This document shows positions 7,268-15,931 of a DNA stretch of 29,179 nucleotides, one piece after another (the first letter of the stretch is position 1; the number at the start of each line of letters is the position of its first letter). Both the position numbers and the translations under genes were made by a program. This DNA comes from a bacterium (GTDB lineage: Bacteria; Gemmatimonadota; Gemmatimonadetes; Gemmatimonadales; Gemmatimonadaceae). The stretch spans positions 1 to 29,179 of the forward strand of contig JAJZRK010000007.1 of NCBI GenBank assembly GCA_021802745.1, in the 5' to 3' direction. The notes under the pieces are model-generated. The model saw only the letters and a program-made list of their open reading frames with translations. It made no database searches and was not told where the DNA came from.

Positions 7268-8830
7268 ATGCCGATCGACTTGTCGGATGCGATGGTTGCG
7301 CGCCTGAGCGCCGCGGTCGAATGCTCTCCCAGCGGCCTGCTGATGACGGATCGTCAGGGAGCGGTGGTGCTGGCCAACCGGGAGATCGAGCGCCTGTTCG
7401 GTTACGATCGCCACGAACTGCTCGGCCAACCGGTGGAGATGCTCATGCCGGCACGTTTCCAGTCGGGGCACGCGCGGCAACGGGAGACGTACGCCCGCGA
7501 CCCCGATCGGCGCGTCATGGGCTCGGGGCGTGACCTGCTGGGCCTGCGGAAGGACGGCACGGAGATACCGCTCGAAATCGGCCTCACCCCCGTCGAGACC
7601 CCGGAAGGGGCATTCGTCCTCGCGTCGGTGGTCGACATCACGGCCCGGCGAACGGCGGAGGACAACCTGCTGAAGCTCGAGGCCCAGCTGCGGCAGGCGC
7701 AGAAGATGGAGGCCGTGGGAACGCTTGCCGGTGGCATCGCGCACGACTTCAACAACATCCTCGGCGTCATCCTCGGATTCGTCGACGTGCTCCACGGATC
7801 GATCACCGACCCGGTGTCGCTGAACGACCTGTCCGAAATCGAGCGCGCGACGCTGCGCGGGCGAGACCTCGTGAATCGCATCGTCAGTTTTGCGCGCCAC
7901 GCCGAGCCCGAGCTGCGCGCCGTCGACCTGGCCGAGGCGCTGAAGCAGGCCGCCAAGTTGCTGCGGGTCATCCTGCCGCCGCAGGTGGAGTTCCGCGTGA
8001 GCATCGCCGAGGGAACTCCGCACATCAAGGCCGACCTCACGTGCCTCCATCAGGTCATCATCAACCTCGGCACGAACGCCATCCAGGCCATGCCGGGCGG
8101 GGGGCTGCTGGAACTCGGGGTGGAACCACTCTACGTGCGCGATCATGCGGCGCGCAGCCATCCCAACCTGCGCGAGGGCTGGTATGCGCACCTCTTCGTG
8201 CGTGACAGCGGCATTGGCATGGCGCCCGCGACGCAGGCACGGATTTTCGAGCCCTTCTTCACCACCAAGCCGGCGGGCTCCGGCACTGGGCTGGGGCTGG
8301 CGATGGTCCAGGGCATCATGAAGGATCACGACGGCGCCTGCCTGGTGGAGAGCGCGCTCGGACACGGGACGCGCGTGCGCTGCCTCTTTCCGGCCGTGGA
8401 ACGGTCGGCGGTGGAGACGCCGCGCGCGGTCCACGCGGTGACGCTCGGGTCGGGTGAGCACGTGCTGCTGCTCGACGATGAACCGGAGTTGCGCGACATC
8501 GGCGTGCGGCGGCTGCTGCGACTCGGCTACCAGGCCACCGGCTGCACGTCGGCCGAAGAAGCCCTGCGCCTGATTCGAGAAGCGGCGACGCCGTTCGATG
8601 TCGTGATCACCGACTATTCCATGCCGACCGTGAACGGTCTGCAGTTCGCCCGCATGGTCACGGAGGCGCTTCCCGGAACGCCGGTGCTGCTGATGTCCGG
8701 CTTCAACGAACTTCCGGTGCTGGAACTGGCGGCGTACGGCGTGCGACGCGTGCTGCAGAAGCCGATGACGACGCCCGAACTCTCCGCGGCGCTGCACGAC
8801 GCCATCACCCGGGCGGACGGGGCGGCGTAA
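7268..8830 (+). CDS. Soluble PAS-domain hybrid histidine kinase with C-terminal receiver
   Basis: 520 residues, no signal peptide or membrane segment, so a cytoplasmic sensor. Domains in order: PAS/PAC (about 10-130; NREIERLFGYDRHELLGQ), short linker helix, HisKA with the H-box LAGGIAHDFNN (phospho-acceptor H159), and HATPase_c with N-box NLGTNAIQAM (N270), DSGIGM (313-318), FEPFFTTK and GSGTGLGL. The receiver (about 398-510) has acidic pair D403/D404, phospho-acceptor D449 in TDYSMP, S477 and K498. The H-box is of the NtrB-like type. No partner regulator or receptor is adjacent, so it is an orphan, possibly feeding a phosphorelay through its own receiver. ATG 7268 has no clear Shine-Dalgarno; an in-frame ATG at 7292 is an alternative start. 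Confidence 0.93.
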   Translation: MPIDLSDAMVARLSAAVECSPSGLLMTDRQGAVVLANREIERLFGYDRHELLGQPVEMLMPARFQSGHARQRETYARDPDRRVMGSGRDLLGLRKDGTEIPLEIGLTPVETPEGAFVLASVVDITARRTAEDNLLKLEAQLRQAQKMEAVGTLAGGIAHDFNNILGVILGFVDVLHGSITDPVSLNDLSEIERATLRGRDLVNRIVSFARHAEPELRAVDLAEALKQAAKLLRVILPPQVEFRVSIAEGTPHIKADLTCLHQVIINLGTNAIQAMPGGGLLELGVEPLYVRDHAARSHPNLREGWYAHLFVRDSGIGMAPATQARIFEPFFTTKPAGSGTGLGLAMVQGIMKDHDGACLVESALGHGTRVRCLFPAVERSAVETPRAVHAVTLGSGEHVLLLDDEPELRDIGVRRLLRLGYQATGCTSAEEALRLIREAATPFDVVITDYSMPTVNGLQFARMVTEALPGTPVLLMSGFNELPVLELAAYGVRRVLQKPMTTPELSAALHDAITRADGAA

Positions 8831-8841
8831 CGCGCTGGGTC

Positions 8842-8874
8842 TGCCTTGTCCGCGCTCGTCGGCCGGCCAAGGCA
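8842..8874 (+). terminator. Weak stem-loop after the hybrid kinase
   Basis: TGCCTTG (8842-8848) pairs perfectly with CAAGGCA (8868-8874) around a 19-nt loop that includes the palindrome GGCCGGCC. It lies 11 nt after the kinase stop. There is no T-tract, so terminator function is uncertain. Confidence 0.35.
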
Positions 8875-8934
8875 ACCCTCCACCCGGCCCCGGTGACAAT
8901 TCGAGTGGACCACTGAACCTTCCTGATCCACTCC

Positions 8935-8938
8935 GAGG
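8935..8938 (+). promoter_or_regulatory. Ribosome binding site of the PDZ protein
   Basis: GAGG five nucleotides before ATG 8944. It supports that start, which also places a clean signal peptide at the N-terminus. Confidence 0.6.
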
Positions 8939-8943
8939 CTCCC

Positions 8944-9987
8944 ATGCGCCGTTCCCTGTCTTTCCTTGGCACGCTCCTGATCGCCGCGCCGCTCGCGGCG
9001 CCGCTCGCCGCCCAGCAGGTGCGCGTCTTGACCAACACCGACCGCCGCCTTGCCGCCGCGGGGGCGGGCGACCGGGCGATGATCGGCGTCTCCACCTCGT
9101 CCGGGAGCAAGCGTGACACGCTCGGCGTGCTCGTCTCGTCGGTGACCGAGGGAGGGCCGGCCGAGAAGGCCGGGCTCAGCGAAGGCGACCGCATCCAGGC
9201 CATCAACGGCGTCTCGCTTCGCGTGAACCGCGAAGACGCGGGCGACGACGAGATGAGCGGCATCATGCAGCGCCGCCTGACGCGCGAGCTGGGCAAGGTC
9301 ACGGCCGGCGACGAGGTCACCCTGCAGGTATGGCACGACGGCGCCAGCAGAAGCTACAAGGTCAAGACGGTGGCCGCCGATGACCTGTACAAGCCGGTGA
9401 AGCTCCGCACGGCCAGCGAAGACCGCGCCGCCATCGGCATCGGCTTCGGGATGACCGGGAGCAAGCGCGACACGGCGGGCGTCTTCGTGAACGCCGTCAC
9501 GGAGGACGGCCCTGCCGAGAAGGCCGGCATCGTCGAAGGCGACCGGATCGCGGCGATCAACGGCGTCTCGCTCAAGCTGACGAAGGACGACCTCGAGGAC
9601 ATGTGGATGGCGAATTCGCGCCTCAACCGCCTCTCGCGCGAAATGGCGAAGGTGAAGCCGGGCGACGTCGTGGACCTGACGGTCGTGTCGGGCGGGCGGT
9701 CGCGGCAGGTGAAGGTGACGACCGCCAAGGCGTCGTCACTCAAGAGCGAGTCGGGGCGCTCGTTCATGATGCTTCGCACGCCCGATGCGCCGATGGCCCC
9801 CATGCCGCCGATGAGCTGGACCATACCGGCTCCGCCCAAGGCGCCGGCGGCGCCCCACGCGCCAGCCGTCCGGTGGTACAACTACGACGCTGGCGACGCG
9901 GACGTGCGCCTGCACCTCGACGAGGCGCGCCAGGGCCTGCAGGAAGCTCGGCTCAAGGTGCGCACCGGGCGCATCGTCCGGATGTGA
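8944..9987 (+). CDS. Exported protein with two tandem PDZ domains
   Basis: 347 residues. The N-terminus is a Sec signal peptide (MRRSLSFLGTLLIAAPLAAP..LAAQQ, cleavage near residue 24), so it acts in the periplasm or envelope. Two PDZ domains follow (about 44-145 and 160-265). They are internal duplicates: GSKRDTLGVLVSSVTEGGPA and GSKRDTAGVFVNAVTEDGPA lie 118 codons apart, each followed by EKAG...EGDRI.AINGVSL. No protease triad or other catalytic domain is present, so it is probably a peptide-binding scaffold or adaptor, not a DegP/HtrA enzyme. The C-terminal part has a Pro/Met/Ala-rich linker (about 280-310) and a short charged helix. It is monocistronic, with a strong terminator after it. 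The partner is unknown. Confidence 0.85.
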   Translation: MRRSLSFLGTLLIAAPLAAPLAAQQVRVLTNTDRRLAAAGAGDRAMIGVSTSSGSKRDTLGVLVSSVTEGGPAEKAGLSEGDRIQAINGVSLRVNREDAGDDEMSGIMQRRLTRELGKVTAGDEVTLQVWHDGASRSYKVKTVAADDLYKPVKLRTASEDRAAIGIGFGMTGSKRDTAGVFVNAVTEDGPAEKAGIVEGDRIAAINGVSLKLTKDDLEDMWMANSRLNRLSREMAKVKPGDVVDLTVVSGGRSRQVKVTTAKASSLKSESGRSFMMLRTPDAPMAPMPPMSWTIPAPPKAPAAPHAPAVRWYNYDAGDADVRLHLDEARQGLQEARLKVRTGRIVRM

Positions 9988-10049
9988 CGCGCCGCGCACG
10001 CGGCCAATGTGTGCGCGGTACCAGTCCGTAAGTGGTCAGCGAGAAACGC

Positions 10050-10079
10050 GAGGGGGGCGGCGCCATCGCCGCCCCCCTC
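10050..10079. terminator. Bidirectional hairpin terminator between the PDZ and M14 genes
   Basis: Perfect 13-bp GC-rich stem (10050-10062 with 10067-10079) and a 4-nt CCAT loop, between two converging genes. On the minus strand it is followed by CGCGTTTCTC, on the plus strand by no T-tract. Position and symmetry support termination of both transcripts. Confidence 0.8.
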
Positions 10080-10114
10080 CGTCATGCTCCGTGGTACTCT
10101 GTGCTGCGCTGCCC

Positions 10115-12868
10115 TCAGAACGACGGCCCCAACAGCACCGCATTCATCACGACGCGGTCGAGGGCACGCCACCACCCGCGAAACATCGGGTCGTTGGCGA
10201 AGAGCACCACGTGGCCGCGCCCCACCCGCTCCTCCACCAGCAGCGCCGTGCCCTTGAGCAGGCGCTCGGTGTTGTCGGGGAACGTGAAGCCGGCGCGCTT
10301 CAAGGGACCCGTCACCGGGAAGACGCCAACGTTCGAACCTTCCTTTGAGAGCTTGAGGAACGCGCCGCCATCCACCAGCACCGTCGTGCGCTGCTTTTCG
10401 ACGCCGAGCGTGAGCCAGTGGGTCAGGTCGAAGACCGCGTCGAAGTGCGCGCCGGGGACTGGCTGCGGCAGGTTGGGGTTGGCGCTGGGGCTCTTGATGG
10501 CGAGCAGCGAATCTGTGGCTGCCGCCGCCGGCTCGTCCGCCTTCTTGCCCTTGCCCGTGTCGTCGGCGGCGAGGATGCGCGCGGTGGTCAGCCCCACGTC
10601 CTCGCGCGCCGCCCACGAGGTGGCGCGCCCCATCGTGATCAGGGTGCCGCCGCGCTCGATCCACGTCTTGAGCGCGGCGCCCTTGCCGAGGGTGTTGACG
10701 CCGCCATCGGGAATGATGATGACGTTGAAGGCCGACAGGTCGCCGTTCAGCGACGCGAGGGCCACCGGCGTGAACTTGATGCCAAAACGCTGCTCGAGGC
10801 TCCACCACACTGAGCCGTACGCGCCGAGCGCGATGCCCTGGTCGGCGACCACGGCGATCTTCGGTTCCTGCACGGCGACCGTGCTCCCCGACCCCGTGCC
10901 GTACTGCGAGGTTTCGGGGAAGGCGGTGTTGACGCCGGTGACCTCGACGCCGGCCGACTTCGCGAGCGCATCAATGCGGCCAGCCAGCGTGGCGTCATTG
11001 CGCGAGACGCGCGCTACCCAGGTGCCGCGTGGCCAGTCCACCGTGCCCGTCTGGATCGGCAGGCTGGCGATGGCCAGCTTGTACCCCTCCTGGAGCAACT
11101 GGCCGGCAAGGCGCGATGCCCCGGCGCGGTCGTTGCGCCAGAGGTAGGCCGACTTCGCGTCGGCGCCGTCCACGATGCCGCCGCGCACGGCGAACGGCAG
11201 CACTTCGCCGTTGATGCGCGGGGCCGGCTCGCCCGGGAGCGCGAGCTTGTCGCCGGCTATCGGTGCGGCGTCCTCCGTCCACCACGATTCGACGCCGAAC
11301 GCCACGGGCAGCGCCCACGCCGTGATGTCGTAGAACTCGTATCCTTCGCCGTCGGCATTCTTGCCGCGGTTGAGGTTGCGGCGGAAGTAGTCGAGCTGCG
11401 TCTTGGCGAAAACCGGATCGAGCGACGGATCGGGTTCGAGCACCGCCTTGGCCAGGCGACCCTGCGGCTGGGCCATGTCCACCACGAACGATCCCGCCGG
11501 GAACGTGCGCGACCCCACGGCGTCATCGGCGTAGGCATGCGCCTTGGCGCTGGTGAGGGGCTGCGAGAGGCGCTGCACCTCGACGCCGGCGCGGAGCAGG
11601 GCCGACGCCAGCTCGCCGGCGCGCGCGGGGTCGCTGCCGGGCGCGAAGACGACGCGCTTGATCGCCTGCGTGCGGCCGTCGGCAACCGCCGACTGGCGGA
11701 ACGCGAGATAGTCCCTGACGCGCTCGGGGGCGCGCGCCGCGGTGGTCTCGAACGTCGCGATGGCGGCCGTGAAGTGCTTCGCGATGCCGTCGCGCAGCGA
11801 CAGGAGCGTGCCGTCGTCGCGCCGCTTGAGCAGGGCGGGGCCGCCGTCGGTTTCGTAGGTGGCGCCGGTGGCGCCGGTGAGCGACGGCCACGTGTCGTAG
11901 TAGCCCGGGTAGTAGAGGTCAAACTGGTCGCGCACGTAGTAGAGCCAGCCGTATTCATCGAAGGCGCGGGCGTTGCCGGCGCCGATGGCCTCGTTCCACT
12001 TGTTGGGCCAGCCGCTGATGTTGGCGTTGATCGGGCGCGACGCGGGGGCCATGTAGAACTGCGCCGTGTAGCCATGCAGGTCGGCCGTCACCATCGGATG
12101 CCAGCGCAGCATGCCGCCGACGATGTTGCGCACCTCCTGCTGCGTGGTGGCGATGAGGTCGCGGTTCATGTCGAACCGGAAGTGGTTGTAGCGACCGCTG
12201 ATCGTCCACGGCTGGCCGCGCTGCTGCTCGAGCCCCATGCGCTCGGGGCTGCCCACGGCGATGGAGTTGGACCAGACGGAAAAGCGCTCGTGCCCGTCGG
12301 GATTCGACGACGGGTTGATGATGACGATGGCGTTCTTGAGCAGGGCAAGCGTCTTCGCGTCCTCGGTGGCGGCGAAGTGATAGAGGAGCGCCATCGAGGC
12401 CTCGAAGCCCGGCACCTCGTCGCCGTGCACCGAGCCGCTGAACCAGACCACCGCCGGGGTGCGCGCCGCCACGGCGTCGAGTTCGGCGGCGCCGGCGCCG
12501 CGCGGATCGGCGATGCGGTCGAGGTCGGCGCGGATCTGGTCGAGCTTCGCGATGTTCTCCGGCGTCGACACGATGTAGATGCGCATCGTGCGCTTTTCGC
12601 TGGTGCGCCCGATCTCCTCGACGTGCACGCGGTCCTTGGCGGCGTCGGCGATGGCGAGGAGCACCCGCTCCTGCGACGCATACTGGGTGTGCCAGGTACC
12701 GATGCCGTAGCCGAGTACGTCGTCAGGCTTGGGGACGGCGGGGCGATACGGCCCCTTGGCGTAGAACGAGAACCTGGCGTCGTCACGCAGCGAGTCAACG
12801 GGCGTCCGCTGGGCGGCAAGCGGAATCGCGGCACACAGCACAAGAGTGGCGAGCAGGAGTCGGCGCAT
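10115..12868 (-). CDS. Secreted M14-family zinc carboxypeptidase-like protein with extra C-terminal domain
   Basis: 917 residues from the ATG at 12868, chosen because it begins a clear signal peptide (MRRLLLATLVLCAAIPLAAQ); the frame stays open upstream to 13015 but adds only an unlikely Arg/Pro-rich leader. The M14 peptidase domain occupies about residues 60-380. The zinc ligands HGDE (H148, E151) sit in WFSGSVHGDEVPGFEASM, with NPSSNPDGHE, the NRD block (FDMNRDL) and the third zinc ligand H265 in ADLHGY; TYETDGG is a candidate for the catalytic Glu region. The remaining ~500 residues include a class-I amidotransferase-like segment near the end (FNVIIIPDGGVNTLG..IERGGTLITMG). It probably removes C-terminal residues from peptides in the periplasm or outside; the substrate is unknown. 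It converges with the PDZ gene. Confidence 0.9.
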   Translation of the reverse strand: MRRLLLATLVLCAAIPLAAQRTPVDSLRDDARFSFYAKGPYRPAVPKPDDVLGYGIGTWHTQYASQERVLLAIADAAKDRVHVEEIGRTSEKRTMRIYIVSTPENIAKLDQIRADLDRIADPRGAGAAELDAVAARTPAVVWFSGSVHGDEVPGFEASMALLYHFAATEDAKTLALLKNAIVIINPSSNPDGHERFSVWSNSIAVGSPERMGLEQQRGQPWTISGRYNHFRFDMNRDLIATTQQEVRNIVGGMLRWHPMVTADLHGYTAQFYMAPASRPINANISGWPNKWNEAIGAGNARAFDEYGWLYYVRDQFDLYYPGYYDTWPSLTGATGATYETDGGPALLKRRDDGTLLSLRDGIAKHFTAAIATFETTAARAPERVRDYLAFRQSAVADGRTQAIKRVVFAPGSDPARAGELASALLRAGVEVQRLSQPLTSAKAHAYADDAVGSRTFPAGSFVVDMAQPQGRLAKAVLEPDPSLDPVFAKTQLDYFRRNLNRGKNADGEGYEFYDITAWALPVAFGVESWWTEDAAPIAGDKLALPGEPAPRINGEVLPFAVRGGIVDGADAKSAYLWRNDRAGASRLAGQLLQEGYKLAIASLPIQTGTVDWPRGTWVARVSRNDATLAGRIDALAKSAGVEVTGVNTAFPETSQYGTGSGSTVAVQEPKIAVVADQGIALGAYGSVWWSLEQRFGIKFTPVALASLNGDLSAFNVIIIPDGGVNTLGKGAALKTWIERGGTLITMGRATSWAAREDVGLTTARILAADDTGKGKKADEPAAAATDSLLAIKSPSANPNLPQPVPGAHFDAVFDLTHWLTLGVEKQRTTVLVDGGAFLKLSKEGSNVGVFPVTGPLKRAGFTFPDNTERLLKGTALLVEERVGRGHVVLFANDPMFRGWWRALDRVVMNAVLLGPSF

Positions 12869-12959
12869 TGGTGGTCGTGGGAGAGAAAGAAGTCCCCGAA
12901 ATTGCACCGGGCGCGCGGCCGGGGCCAGACGTAATACGCGGGACGAGGGGCGGGGACTA

Positions 12960-13124
12960 CAACTGCTTACCACGAAGGCACAAAGGGCTCGAAGAGTACG
13001 TGGGGGGAACCGCACCGAGATGCAGTTCCCCCATGTGCTTGCCGGCTTTGTGCCCTTTGTGACTTTGTGGTGAGTGGTTGTCCCAAGCAGTTGTCTTTCT
13101 TCGCGCCCTTCGTCCTTTGCGGTG
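12960..13124. repeat. Composite inverted-repeat element between the M14 and kup genes
   Basis: Three nested arm pairs. Outer: CAACTGCTT (12960-12968) with AAGCAGTTG (13085-13093), perfect. Middle: a degenerate CCACGAAGGCACAAAGGGC unit (12970-12988, continuing to 12994) with its reverse complement at 13046-13074. Inner: GGGGGAAC (13003-13010) with GTTCCCCC (13025-13032). A third reverse-oriented copy of the middle unit is at 13099-13124. Units of the form ACCACnAAGGCACAAAGG recur in intergenic DNA of many environmental bacteria. This could be a small non-autonomous mobile element or a REP-like structure. It also lies at the 3' end of kup and may help end that transcript. Confidence 0.65.
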
Positions 13125-13133
13125 GCAGCGAGC

Positions 13134-15152
13134 TCAGAACTCGATTTGCGTCCCGAGTTCCACCACCCGGTTGGGCGGCAGCTGGAAGAACGCTGCGGCC
13201 GACACGGCGTTTCGCGCCATCACGGCGAAGAGCTTCTTGCGCCAGATGCTCATCGTCATGCCGCCCTTCTTCCAGGCCTTCTGGCGGGGAATGAGCAGTT
13301 CGCGTCCGAGGTAGTAGCTCGTCTCCATCGGCCGCGCCTTGAGTCCGAGCTGGCGGAGCAGGGCCAGCACATGGGTGACGTCAGGCGACTCCATGAAGCC
13401 GTAGGTCGCGGTGGCGCGCACAAAGCCATGGTCGAGCCGCTCCATCGTCACCCGCTCCTCGTCGCGCACCTCGGGCACCTCGGCGGTCGAGATGGAGAGG
13501 AGGATCACCTGCTCATGCAGCACCTTGTTGTGCTTCAGGTGGTGGAGCAGCACCACCGGCGCGCCCGCCGCCTGCGAGGCCATGAAGACCGCCGTGCCCG
13601 GCACGCGCGGAATCTTGCCCGACGACAGGCTCTTGAGGAAAGCGTCGAGCGGCATGGTGATTTCCTGCAGGCGCTCGCGGAGAATGAGCCTGCCGCGCTT
13701 CCACGTGGTCATCAGCGTGAACAGCACGATCGCCAGCAGCACGGGCACCCAGCCGCCGTGTTCGATCTTGATGGCGTTTGCCCCGAGGAAGCTCAGGTCC
13801 ACGACCAGGAAGAGGAGCGTCAGCACCGCCACACGCCAGACCGGCCAGTGCCAGCGGCGGGCCGCAATCACGAAGAACAGGAGCGTGGTCACCGTCATCG
13901 TGCCCGTCACGGCAATGCCATACGCCGCACCGAGATGGCTCGAGGACTGGAAGCCGAGCACGACGAGCACCGTGCCGACGCCCAGCGCGATGTTCACTTC
14001 CGGGACGAAGATCTGCCCGAACTCCCTGGCGGACGTGTGCACGATGGAGAGGCGCGGGCTGTAGCCCAGCTGGATGCACTGCTGCGTCAGCGAGAACGCG
14101 CCCGAGATGAGCGCCTGCGACGCGATGATCGCGGCCAGCGTGGCGAGGCCAACCATCGGAAGCAGCAGATAGGTCGGCGCCAAGTTGTAGAACGGATTCT
14201 CGGCGGCTGCGGGGTCCCCGAGGACGAGCGAACCCTGCCCGAAATAATTGAGCAGGAGCGCCGGGAAGACCATCCAGAACCATGCCGTCCGAATGGGCTT
14301 CTTGCCGAAGTGACCCATGTCGGCGTAGAGCGCCTCGGCGCCGGTCACGGCGAGCACCACGGCACCCAATACCACCATCGCATGCAGGTCGTGATGCCGG
14401 AAGAACCTTACCGCCCAGATCGGGTTGATGGCCCAGAGCACGCTGGCATCGCGCAACACCTGCACGAGCCCGAGTCCGCCAATCGCGACGAACCAGAGCG
14501 CCATGAGCGGGCCGAACGCCGAACCCACCCGCGTGGTGCCGTGGCGCTGCACCGCAAACAGCCCGACGATGATCACGACGGTGATTGGCACCACGAGCGA
14601 CGCGAGGTCCTCATTGTGCACGGTGAGTCCCTCGATCGCCGACAGCACCGAGATGGCCGGCGTGATCACCCCATCGCCGTAGAGGAGCGCGGCGCCGAAC
14701 AGGCCGAGGCTGATCAGCACGAACCGCCCGCGCCGGTGCTCGGAATCCTTCTTCAGGATCAGCGCGAGCATGGCCACAATGCCGCCTTCCCCGCGGTTGT
14801 CCGCCCGCATGATGAAGACGATGTACTTGAAGCTGACCACGAGAATCAGCGACCAGAGGATCAGCGACAGCACGCCGTACACGTTCTCCGGCGTCGGCGT
14901 GAGGCCATAGTCGGGCTTGAAGCACTCCTTGAACGCGTACAGCGGACTCGTGCCGATGTCGCCGAAGACGACGCCGAGCGCCGTGAGCGTCAGGAAAGCC
15001 AGCCGTTTGCCTTTGGGGTGCTCTTCGACATGCGGCCGCTCGTGGCGCGGCACCAGGTGTTCCGCCGTCTCGGGTTTCGGCGCCGTTCCATCCGGGGTGG
15101 GGAGCCCAGAAGGTATGGATGGCGGAGTCGGGCTGCTTGAATCAGCAGGCAT
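13134..15152 (-). CDS. kup: Kup (KUP/HAK/KT) family potassium uptake permease
   Basis: 672 residues from ATG 15152; usual Kup length is about 620-650, the excess being a Pro/Ser-rich, charged cytoplasmic leader of about 50 residues. Inner-membrane K+ importer driven by the proton gradient. Diagnostic motifs: GVVFGDIGTSPLYAFKE in TM1, ADNRGEGG after TM2, and LYGDGVITPAISVLSAIEGL in TM3-4. About 12 hydrophobic segments fill residues ~48-460, followed by a soluble C-terminal domain (~200 residues) ending near ELGTQIEF. No c-di-AMP or other K+ riboswitch is recognisable in the roughly 60-nt leader, and no clear Shine-Dalgarno precedes the start. It stands alone downstream of the padR terminator. 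Confidence 0.95.
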   Translation of the reverse strand: MPADSSSPTPPSIPSGLPTPDGTAPKPETAEHLVPRHERPHVEEHPKGKRLAFLTLTALGVVFGDIGTSPLYAFKECFKPDYGLTPTPENVYGVLSLILWSLILVVSFKYIVFIMRADNRGEGGIVAMLALILKKDSEHRRGRFVLISLGLFGAALLYGDGVITPAISVLSAIEGLTVHNEDLASLVVPITVVIIVGLFAVQRHGTTRVGSAFGPLMALWFVAIGGLGLVQVLRDASVLWAINPIWAVRFFRHHDLHAMVVLGAVVLAVTGAEALYADMGHFGKKPIRTAWFWMVFPALLLNYFGQGSLVLGDPAAAENPFYNLAPTYLLLPMVGLATLAAIIASQALISGAFSLTQQCIQLGYSPRLSIVHTSAREFGQIFVPEVNIALGVGTVLVVLGFQSSSHLGAAYGIAVTGTMTVTTLLFFVIAARRWHWPVWRVAVLTLLFLVVDLSFLGANAIKIEHGGWVPVLLAIVLFTLMTTWKRGRLILRERLQEITMPLDAFLKSLSSGKIPRVPGTAVFMASQAAGAPVVLLHHLKHNKVLHEQVILLSISTAEVPEVRDEERVTMERLDHGFVRATATYGFMESPDVTHVLALLRQLGLKARPMETSYYLGRELLIPRQKAWKKGGMTMSIWRKKLFAVMARNAVSAAAFFQLPPNRVVELGTQIEF

Positions 15153-15216
15153 ATGATCGAGGGGCGCCGCCCCAGGGAGATCTCGTTGTCAGGGGCCCAC
15201 GACCGCTGCCCCATGC

Positions 15217-15246
15217 AAAACGGGCCGCGCACAATGCGCGACCCGT
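15217..15246 (-). terminator. Rho-independent terminator of the PadR-family gene
   Basis: On the minus strand a 12-bp stem (15246-15235 with 15231-15220, one G-T wobble) with a 3-nt TTG loop is followed directly by TTTT (15220-15217). It is 46 nt downstream of the regulator stop and upstream of kup, so the two genes are separate units. Confidence 0.85.
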
Positions 15247-15291
15247 TGTAACATATGGCGGTCTCTGGCGGCGTCCAGACGCCCGGTGCTC

Positions 15292-15885
15292 CTACTTGCG
15301 CGTCGCCAGGGCGTTGATGGCCGCACCCGCGTCCTCGAGGACCTTGGCCACGGCGCGGAGGAACTCGTGATCGTCCAGCCGATGCGAGGCCTGCGAGTAG
15401 GTGGCGCGCGCGAGACGCCCGAACGCGCGGTTCATTTCCTGCATCGCGTCGCTCGTGAGCCCGGCGCCGGTGCGGGCGATGCGCGAGAAGATGTCCTCCA
15501 CCGTGCTCCGGTTCTCGGCGAGGTGCGCGCGTCCCGCGTCGGTGATCTCGTACACGCGCTTGCCCCCATCGTCCGGTGTGGAACGCGCGAAGCCCATCTC
15601 CTCGAGCAGGGTCAGCGTGGGGTACACCGTTCCCGCGCTCGGCTGGTACAGGCCGCCCGAGCGCTCCTCGATGGCCTTGATGATGTCGTATCCGTGGCGC
15701 GGACGTTCCTCGAGCAGCGAGAGGATCACGAGCTTCAGGTCCCCGTGCCCAAAGAACCGGCCGCCGCGAAAGGTCCCACCGCGGAGATGACCGCTCATCC
15801 GACCGATGAAATTGGAGAAATCGGTGTCGAAGCCACCCCAACCACGCCCTGCGCCACGACCGTTGAATCCTCTGTGTTCACGCAT
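15292..15885 (-). CDS. PadR-family winged-helix transcriptional regulator
   Basis: 197 residues. The PadR winged-helix domain spans about 48-120, with the typical order LKLVILSLLEERPRHGYDII, the GGLYQPSAGTVYPTLTLLEE recognition helix and wing, and KRVYEITDAGR. A Gly/Arg/Phe-rich N-terminal leader (about 45 residues) precedes it. The C-terminal helical part (about 130-197) should mediate dimerisation. The start at 15885 is backed by a strong GAGGTGA Shine-Dalgarno. PadR proteins commonly repress their own gene and neighbouring efflux or detoxification genes. A palindromic operator candidate overlaps this gene's own promoter. The divergent TonB-like gene is about 310 bp away and may share the control region. 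The ligand is unknown. Confidence 0.92.
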   Translation of the reverse strand: MREHRGFNGRGAGRGWGGFDTDFSNFIGRMSGHLRGGTFRGGRFFGHGDLKLVILSLLEERPRHGYDIIKAIEERSGGLYQPSAGTVYPTLTLLEEMGFARSTPDDGGKRVYEITDAGRAHLAENRSTVEDIFSRIARTGAGLTSDAMQEMNRAFGRLARATYSQASHRLDDHEFLRAVAKVLEDAGAAINALATRK

Positions 15886-15888
15886 CGC

Positions 15889-15895
15889 TCACCTC
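15889..15895 (-). promoter_or_regulatory. Shine-Dalgarno of the PadR-family gene
   Basis: GAGGTGA on the minus strand, 3 nt before the ATG at 15885. It is among the best ribosome binding sites in the window and fixes the start. Confidence 0.75.
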
Positions 15896-15931
15896 GGCGA
15901 ATTTGCCACGCCAATTGGGTCTGTTCGCTTC

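Noticed and set aside
7172..8899. A 575-codon minus-strand open frame opposite the hybrid kinase
   Set aside because: The kinase on the plus strand has every catalytic motif; the antisense product is Arg/His/Gln-rich and featureless.
8904..8914. AGTGG-A-CCACT palindrome upstream of the PDZ gene
   Set aside because: An odd-centred 11-bp palindrome in GC-rich DNA is expected by chance, and no second copy or paired promoter element supports an operator.
12869..13015. Upstream in-frame extension of the M14 protein
   Set aside because: It would put 49 Arg/Pro-rich residues before a textbook signal peptide and run into the repeat element; ATG 12868 is far more likely.
13074..15140. A 688-codon plus-strand open frame opposite kup
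   Set aside because: Arg/His/Glu-rich shadow of the Kup codons; no family signature.
15153..15216. Possible c-di-AMP (ydaO/yuaA) riboswitch ahead of kup
   Set aside because: The leader is only about 60 nt after the padR terminator and shows none of the conserved riboswitch core; too short for that fold.
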